The notes under the pieces were generated by a model. That model was not told where the DNA came from. It saw nothing but the letters and a program-made list of their open reading frames with translations, and did no database searches. The translations under genes were made by a program, and so were the position numbers. A stretch of 41,566 nucleotides of DNA. Origin: Terana coerulea. Lineage: Eukaryota; Basidiomycota; Agaricomycetes; Polyporales; Phanerochaetaceae. Below are positions 34,883 through 41,566 of the stretch, in pieces. The first letter of the stretch is position 1, and every line of letters begins with the position of its first letter. The stretch is taken from positions 1 to 41,566 of the forward strand of contig JAKOGH010000706.1 of the NCBI GenBank assembly GCA_024811115.1, given 5' to 3'.

Positions 34883-35940
34883 TTTTGTCTGTGTAGGCTC
34901 CTTTTTCCTCCAGCTTAGCTATAAAGCTCAAACTACACAGTGCACACCGGTGTAAATTTTCAAAACACTCCCAAGTTATTTTTATTTGTTTATTTTGGGA
35001 GTCACGCTGTCCTCAGCTATATTTTCTGCAAATTATTGCTAACGACCCAACTCTAGAAATTAGAGCGCTTGTAATATTGTCTGAGTTGCAAACTTTTCCA
35101 ATGACTTGAACAGCTTGTATAGAAGTGCAGCGCATACAGCGGCATACACTCCTACTGAAGCTTAGAGGAAGCTAGGATGGTTACTCACCTGTAGGCTGGT
35201 TTGAATACACATAAGTGGGTTGAGAGTTGTAAGAGTCTTATTAGGTATGGCGCAGAAAGCTGCCTTATATACAATACAGAGTGGCTGTACTACAAACAGA
35301 CACAAATAGGTACCAGGACAATAGACAATAGGGATCGTCATAGTAGAACCTGGTAGAACAATAGAGAAGATGTGAGCAGAGCGCTACGGCGTCTATCTGA
35401 CTCAACAGCTTGCACTAGACACATCGGCTTTGAAGGTCACGCTCTTTAAGTCGTGCCTTATATGACTATGTGATGTGCTTCCAGACGGCTGCAACTTACA
35501 CAGACTACTTAAACACCTACTAGTACTAGTGCGAACTCTTGAGCTGACGACCTCTCGAATTTGGCCCAACTTCATCAGCAAAACGTACAAGCGCTGACGA
35601 CTGATGAGAGCTGACGAGCACTGAGAGCACTGACGAACGGTTTGGAACCGAAGTTCGAGCCCTGCTGAAGCCAGACTTTTACTAGATTTTGTATTTTCTT
35701 AGTTCCTCATGTTTCATAAGCTATGCTGGACGTGAATGATGATGGTTTACTCACCGAAGCTTTGCTGCAAGAGTCGGATGCAAGAGGGGTCAAAAACGTC
35801 TGAGAGCTCAAAACGACTACTGAGACTGGCGGGCGCTGACGGCACTGAAGGGACTGAAGCGCGCTGAGATGGCTTCATCAGTGTCAGTACCGCTCAGCGC
35901 CAATGCAACTTTGCTGATGACTTTGCCTCACCGGAGGCAC
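34883..35940. other. Gene-poor interval with CTGA-rich microrepeats
   Basis: No gene was seen. At 35590-35640 and 35820-35880 the sequence is made of short CTGACGA/CTGAGAG-like words. A GTTCGAGCCC word at about 35653 resembles a pol III B box and echoes the GTTCGAGTCC inside the inverted repeat to its right. Confidence 0.4.
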
Positions 35941-36240
35941 CTACGGTTGCCGAGCAGGGTCAGGCTTATTGCACGAGTTCGAGTCCGAAGATCAAGCGCT
36001 TGATGCAAGTTTGATGGCGCATCACGCCGCCTCCGAAAACTGGAATTAGTGAATTTGGCCGTTCTGCGGCGTGTCAGTGTACATTATCGCCTTCATAGAG
36101 CTGGAAATGATATCTTCTGAGAGGCTAGGAGGTATATAAGGTGCTGGGGGCACGAAACATGAGACCGGCGCTTGGGCGCTTACTTCTCGGACTTGTCCGA
36201 GTGAGCCGCTACGCCTCCTGATGTGGTAATTTCTTGATGA
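35941..36240 (+). repeat. Left arm of a large inverted repeat
   Basis: These 300 bp recur inverted at 36523-36821 with only scattered differences. Each arm contains GTATATAAGG, a TATA-like box, at 36132-36141 here, read toward the loop. It also contains GAGTTCGAGTCC, resembling a pol III B box. The protein frames seen in each arm are mirror images and are not considered genes. Confidence 0.85.
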
Positions 36241-36522
36241 ATACCAAAGCAAGGCGAGCTGCCAGCAGGATATGGGTGCTCAACACAGTCAGTCTGCTAT
36301 CTTGCTTCTCACTCAATTGATTCATTTATTTCACAATAATAAAGATGTGATAAAAAAAAAGAAAAGCGCTTTAACCACTCGGCGCTAAGTGCCATAGCAC
36401 ACACATCTATTTTCTTCGTATAGTCAGCGATAGCAAGATGTACTCATAGCCATGCATCAGCCAAGTTAATGGACTTCAGCACTATTCTTGTCATAGCTTG
36501 TGCTTCCCAGTTGACCTGGTGC

Positions 36523-36821
36523 TCATCAAGAAATTGCCAAATTAGGAGGCGTAGCGGCTCACTCGGACAAGTCCGAGAAGTAAGCGCCCAAGCGCCGGTC
36601 TCATGTTTCGTACCCCCAGCACCTTATATACCTCCTAGCCTCTCAGAAGATATCATTTCCAGCTCTATGAAGGCGATAATGTACACTGACACGCGCAGAA
36701 CGGCCAAATTCACTAATTCCAGTTTTCGGAGGCGGCGTGATGCGCCATCAAACTTGCATCAAGCGCTTGATCTTCGGACTCGAACTCGTGCAATAAGCCT
36801 GACCCTGCTCGGCAACCGTAG
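36523..36821 (-). repeat. Right arm of the large inverted repeat
   Basis: Inverted partner of 35941-36240, separated by a loop of about 282 bp. Differences are few (for example one missing base near 36695). The TATA-like box in this arm also points toward the loop, so the two arms face each other. Confidence 0.85.
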
Positions 36822-39129
36822 CACCGTGGTTGTAGACTCTGGATCTGCGGATAATGTCTCGCCACCGTAGCTAACTGATCGCGGTTTTGGGATATCATGC
36901 CAATTTACCCCATGGCTCATAGGAAGCTACGCAAACAGAGCGTTTGAGAAAACGAGGGGCATTTGTCAGCATTGGGCTCTGGTGCGTCTACTATGTCCGG
37001 CTGTCTATAAGAAACATTCTAATCGATGCATTGGTGGCGGTCTCCAGGCTGCCGCACGTCTACCGCGTGGACATTGAATGTATGGCTCCGCTGCATGACT
37101 TGCCACTGTTACTCGGCACTGAGAAGTCGAACAAAACCAACTCCCGACCTCGAACTCCCGGGGGTCAAACCGAACCTGCATACCACAGAGCAACGGTGGT
37201 CGTTATGCTGAGGTCACCGGCTTCTACATTATGGATAACGGTCTACACTTTGGCGTGCAATCTTACCGTCATCCAGGCCCCGGCCGCGTCACGCAAAACC
37301 TGCTACATAGCTGAAGAGGATGAAGATCAGTAACATTCGAAGACGCAGATAGCCCGATCTCTGGAAGGTGTAGTGGACTGTGGTCAGTGTCGCAGGCATT
37401 TTTCTTTGTTTTGCGCCTCACTGACTTTTGCGGTCTTCCGTCAGCGCGTGCATGTACGTCTGGGTGAAGTTCAAGGACCTTATGCCTATACGCGGGCTAC
37501 GTAACACCAGTATTCCGCTGGAGGCCAAAACGTCGCGACTGTCACAGAGCGCGTGCGATAGAGCGCATTACCCTCAGCCGTGCCGATAGCCAATGGGTAT
37601 GCGCGTTTTATTTCAGTCCAAGAAAGTAGTTTGTTGACAGAAACCTTCAATGCGTAGACCATCGTTCACTCCGCGCGTTCAAAGCTTAGTATCAACCTGC
37701 CCAGCCTGTGCCATATAGCCATCGGACCATTTCGTCTGGCCTTCAAGCTCTTTCCTCCTACCGCCTGCCATCCCTGTCGGCGTTTTCGGAACTTCTTCCT
37801 GTGCGACGTTCCGCTCTGCCTCGTGTCGCAGCAGCTCAAGCCGGATGTCGAAGCCCTCTCGCACTCCCTGGATACCAGAAGGCCCGCATGGTACTCGGAA
37901 ACGTCTGCGAGGTTCCTCCCAGCGAGATGCTTAGGAGGCAGCTGAAGGCACGCTTAGTTGTGACGAAGTTGAGCTCGAGGAGTCGAGCCGCCCTCATCTG
38001 TAGTTGGCGGTATTGCCAGCTTACAACTCGTCCGGCGATATTTTGGAGGCGGTTTCTGTGAGTCGCCTCGCTATCTCACAATGCTCTCACTGAGCAGGTC
38101 GTTGCCGGCAGTTATGACTTTTGCACTGCCCCGCCCGCGTCTGCGCTTTCGAGTCGTGCGATCATTTTGCTGTCGTTGTTGGCGCTATCAGGCATATGCT
38201 GGAATAACCCACCGCTCTTCCTGTACGTTACTTATGCTACTGATAAGTATCTCGGAGACTTTACGATTTGCTTACGATATTAGTCGAGTTGTACATATAC
38301 GCAACCCTCATGTTATTTTTGCACGCAATCTCACCGTCAATTCGGTGCTGCAGACTACAGTATAATGCGTCATGTCCCCGATGATGAGACTTCAACGCGA
38401 CGTCACCGACGTCACTTAGGACGACGCTCTCCCTATTCGGCATAGGGGTTCCACTTTTGGAAAAGGCCCCTAAGAAGCCAGCGCCTCCAGCGAACGTCTC
38501 AGCCGGCTCGGACGTGCATCCGCCGCGTGCATCCGCCGCTGTACTCGCCCTTACCTCCTCAACACTCTTTCTGCGCATGATAATTCCCTCTAAAATACAT
38601 ATGAAGACGTCTAGGGAGAACGAGAAGGCACACTGGGGAAAGGCGAGAAAGGAATTCTGGAGACCGTCAGATACATCGAACTCTCCGCGGGGTCCAGAAT
38701 GGCCCGATGCAGGTCGCAGAACGCTTCTTAGGCATTTGAACAGGTGTCACGAATTCCTAGTCCGACATGGCTCGAGTATAAAGCAGACGACGCAGGTCAG
38801 AATCCAAACATCCTCCGCGCTCCCATCCCCCACCGCTGACACTAGCGATACTCCCACAACCCCATAGCGTCTACAACATGATTCTCGGCGACATTCAATA
38901 TCTGTTCCATTGTGCTTGGCTGAATTTTACGCCGAGGTCTGAGGCTAGACTCATCATGGAAGCAACGCATCCAATAACTGGTCGCGCTATGTCTTTGTCA
39001 CTCTCCGTACCGGCGCTCTACTTGCTCATCACGTTGGACTTAATTGGACTCTTCATATTCGTTCACGGTCTGTCACGACTTGCCAGATGGTGTCTCATCT
39101 GGAAAAACCCCTCTTCTAATCTGTGCTTT
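36822..39129. other. No supported gene
   Basis: Two frames show mild coding character: minus 37679-37864 (REGFDIRLELLRHEAERN to KWSDGYMAQAGQ) and plus 38457-38867. Neither has a domain, a promoter signal or a splice partner that holds up. They may be pieces of decayed element genes. Confidence 0.35.
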
Positions 39130-39900
39130 ATGCTTCTTATTTAACACTAAATTGTTTATTATGCTCTTTTTCGCTTTTTGTGAAAATGTATTCTTAAAAT
39201 ATAGTTTATTTAGCTAATCTACATCTATTAGCTTGCTAAACAGCCCATTGCCTTTTTAACATTCTAATCTGCTGATTATTAATGGCTTTTTACTACCTAA
39301 TTGACTTTTTATCCCTTACCAATGCCTTATTGCATTCTTTCATTAGCTCATTTACTATATTTCTTTTTACCTAATTTCTCACTATTGCATATTTTATCAG
39401 TAGCTTATTATTAGCCTTTTACTTATTTGCTTGTTATTTGTATCATATTTATGACATTATCTAGAGCTTATGACACTTATTTTGCTATTGCTTTTATTTA
39501 TTACTTAGACTCTTATTATTGTATTGCTTAAAGCTAATTTAGTTCTATGTCCTCCTTTTTCTGCCAATCAGCTAATCTATATACTTATACTATTACACTT
39601 TTAGAGTTAATGTAGCTACTATTCTCTATTTCAGCCTAGTTGGCACATAAATGCATAATGGATTCCTTATTAGACTGGTTTTCAAAGTGCACAAAGCTTT
39701 AAGGATATTGTTAATGACAAGTCTGAAGCTCTTTAATATTACCTTTATAACCTAATATATAAGCTCTGTACAATTGCTAAAAAGAGCTGCTTTTGCCTAG
39801 AATGTCTATATTCTTATATAATTGCCATTTGCCACAGTTGAACAACAAGTTGCAATCAATTTTAAATATCACAATAGCTCTAAAAGAGTGACTGCTTCAC
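39130..39900. other. AT-rich low-complexity tract
   Basis: Composition changes sharply at about 39130 to very AT-rich, T-dominated sequence with TTATT, GCTTATT and CTAATT words. There are no open frames of useful length and no hairpins that I could pick out. Confidence 0.7.
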
Positions 39901-39979
39901 AGACGACCAAAGCAATTCACACTGTATGCTTTTGTTAATGGGCCGAGGCTCAAAAAAGATGATCAGAAATAACCACAAT

Positions 39980-40056
39980 GCACCCGGAAGGGACTTGAAC
40001 CCAGGACCACCTGGGTAAACGCGCCCAGTAGATTAACAACTGCGCCATAGCGGCTT
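39980..40056 (-). ncRNA. tRNA-like sequence (tRNA pseudogene or SINE head)
   Basis: On the minus strand the sequence has a near-consensus A box (TATGGCGCAGTTGTTAA) and B box (GGGTTCAAGTCCC) at tRNA spacing. The T-arm folds well. The putative anticodon stem CTGGG/CCCAG has an eight-base loop (CGCGTTTA), and the acceptor ends (GCCGCTA and CCGGGTGC) pair poorly. A run of six T follows about 30 bases downstream. This favours a pseudogene or a tRNA-derived SINE rather than a working tRNA. Confidence 0.5.
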
Positions 40057-40337
40057 GAGTGTATTATCGTACAGAATGGTCATAACTTACTGGGTATATT
40101 GAAGCGCCTTAACCCTTCGCGTTTGGTTGGCGTCATCATCTTTCATTCCCTCGGTCCCTCATTCCTAACCGACGCGTTAGCTGCGTCGCGACCACCTACC
40201 GCGACACCAGGACCCAAGCGACACCACACAAGAGTGGGGGACGCGTGAATTATCGAGCAAGACTGTTGAAGGGGAGGGGCTCCCCTGCAAACGAGGTACG
40301 TGGCCCTCTCGCCGCATCCACCGCTGCTACCCAGAGC

Positions 40338-40368
40338 GTCCATGGCCGTGCATGCACGGCTTATGGAC
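40338..40368. repeat. 31-bp near-perfect palindrome
   Basis: GTCCAT and GCCGTGCA are mirrored by TGCACGGC and ATGGAC around the centre, with only the G / TT spacers breaking symmetry. It could be a protein-binding site or a small hairpin. No function is inferred. Confidence 0.7.
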
Positions 40369-40539
40369 GGTGCTTTCATGAATAGGCACCACGCATCCCC
40401 CACCAGCAACGAACACCGCGCGCGAACGCCCGCGTAGTCAAGCACGACGCAACAAGCTCAACGCCGGCGGCCGCGACACCGACGCACAAGAAGCCGGCGC
40501 GCACGACACGACGCGTACGACACGAACGGCGGCGCACAA

Positions 40540-41110
40540 CGCCGACGCCAGCGCGCGGGACGTGGTGAAGCACAGCACACGCAGGCCGACGTAGGCGAGC
40601 GCGCCGCCGTTACAAAGGGCCGACGTACGACGCGAGGGACCAGCGCAACAAGCTACACAGGCGCGACGCCGAGAACGCAGCACGCGCATAACACCAACAC
40701 CGGCGCGCGGGACGTGGCGAAGCACGACGCGCGCAGACCGACGCAGGTGAGCGCGACGCCGACGCACAAGAAACCGGCGCGTACAGCACGACGCGCAAGA
40801 TACGCAGGGCGGGACAGCGGCGCACGCACGTACGGTGCCGACGGATGCGCACCACGCCAACGCCGGCGCGCAGGACGTGGCGAAGCACGACGCGCGCAGG
40901 CCGACGCAGGCGAGCGTGCCGCCGTTACAAAGGGCCGACGCACGACGCGAGGGACCAGGGTAGCAAGCTACCCCAGCACGACGCCAACGAGCGCAGCACG
41001 CGCACCGCGCCGGCGCTGGCGCGCAGGACGTGGCGAAGCACGACGCGTGCAGACCGACGCTGACAAGTGCGCCCCCGTCAGAAGGGGCTGGTGCACGACA
41101 TGAGGGGGCC
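40540..41110. repeat. GC-rich degenerate tandem array, about 155-bp unit, four copies
   Basis: The core GGACGTGGCGAAGCACGACG recurs at about 40558, 40709, 40874 and 41028, giving spacings of about 151, 165 and 154 bp. Between cores, blocks such as GCCGCCGTTACAAAGGGCCG and ACGACGCGAGGGACCAG recur in some units. The array is very GC- and CpG-rich while both sides are AT-rich. Long open frames across it (such as minus 40438-41208) are by-products of the repeat and of low stop density. Confidence 0.8.
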
Positions 41111-41139
41111 AGGGTAGTGGTGTACGTAAGTATGTTACT

Positions 41140-41566
41140 GACAGATACAACACACAGGTGGGCATAGTGCAGGTGAGTATGGTGCATGGTGCATGGGCTT
41201 ACCTGCACAGTACAAGTAGTTTGTTGTGTTAGGTAGCTTAGTCTTGTATGTAGATAACTAAATATGCAATACAGTGCATCAGGTTAAATTAAGAAGGGGA
41301 TTTCTCAGATGATTAGTCAAGCAGTAGTGGTATTATAGCTGCATGTAAGGAACAAAATAGGACAGTAAGGAAACAAATAGCTGAGAATAGAACTAATTGC
41401 CCTAATATATAGAATAATTAAGACAATTAGCAAAGGACCTCACTAAACTGCCTTCATTGGCCTAATGCATCTATTTATCTAGTTGTGTTACTTTGAAGCT
41501 TATGTGCAATGAATTAGTGCTTATCAGCATGCATTAGGCAGGAATAGTAAGGGGTTTTTTCAGATG
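41140..41566. other. AT-rich right edge, no gene
   Basis: The composition returns to AT-rich immediately after the tandem array. I see no gene, and the window ends within this sequence. Confidence 0.5.

Noticed and set aside
36350..36405. tRNA-Ser/Leu gene on the minus strand
   Set aside because: Only an A-box-like part (CCGAGTGGTTAAAGCGC) is present, followed by a T-run. The anticodon, variable and T-arms are missing, so at most it is a tRNA fragment.
40438..41208. 256-codon minus-strand frame in the GC-rich array
   Set aside because: Its Ala/Arg/Cys-rich repetitive text follows the DNA tandem repeat, and GC-rich DNA lacks stops by chance. Overlapping frames on both strands are equally open.
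1..41566. CRISPR array, bacterial operons, ribosome binding sites
   Set aside because: The DNA is clearly eukaryotic and intron-rich. No regularly spaced direct repeats with unique spacers were seen.

Overview
This window looks like nuclear DNA of a filamentous basidiomycete, most likely an Agaricomycete. The real genes are split by many short introns (about 49-95 bp) with GTAAGT/GTGAGT-type donors and CAG/TAG acceptors. Encoded families fit this group: a TAF12 histone-fold subunit, a Plavaka-type transposase and a DUF6532-like protein. All gene models were assembled by hand from splice-site phase and protein plausibility, with no database search.

Layout. 1-3193: no supported gene. 3194-4068: an 875-bp LTR on the minus strand with a stub of element interior after it. 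4.2-9.6 kb: a minus-strand gene block with a low-confidence ORF (5755-6129), a six-exon TAF12 gene (6337-7539) and a six-exon C2H2 zinc-finger gene (7898-9546). 9.6-14.3 kb: no supported gene, one long hairpin. 14315-15691: a plus-strand protein kinase gene whose frame stays open for 36 codons after its TAG. 17646-18621: a plus-strand single-pass membrane protein gene with a TATA box. 19.8-21.7 kb: a dispersed repeat and two weak coding candidates. 22038-22912: a second copy of the LTR in the opposite orientation, about 99% identical to the first. 23164-26249: a decayed Plavaka transposase (minus), head to head with a DUF6532-like gene (26638-28556, plus).

From about 28.6 kb to the right edge there is no convincing protein gene. 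This part holds a nested-insertion locus (29168-30578, including a 351-bp hAT-like MITE with 8-bp target duplication), a tRNA-Val(AAC) gene, a large 300-bp-arm inverted repeat, an AT-rich tract, a tRNA-like/SINE-like element and a GC-rich tandem array of about 155-bp units.

Functionally, the left half mixes housekeeping and regulatory genes (TAF12, zinc finger, kinase, membrane protein). The right half is mobile-element territory. The candidates I would look at first are the divergent transposase/DUF6532 pair, which might be a two-gene transposon; the kinase and DUF6532 models with single in-frame TAG codons; and the inverted LTR pair whose identity collapses exactly at the LTR boundary.
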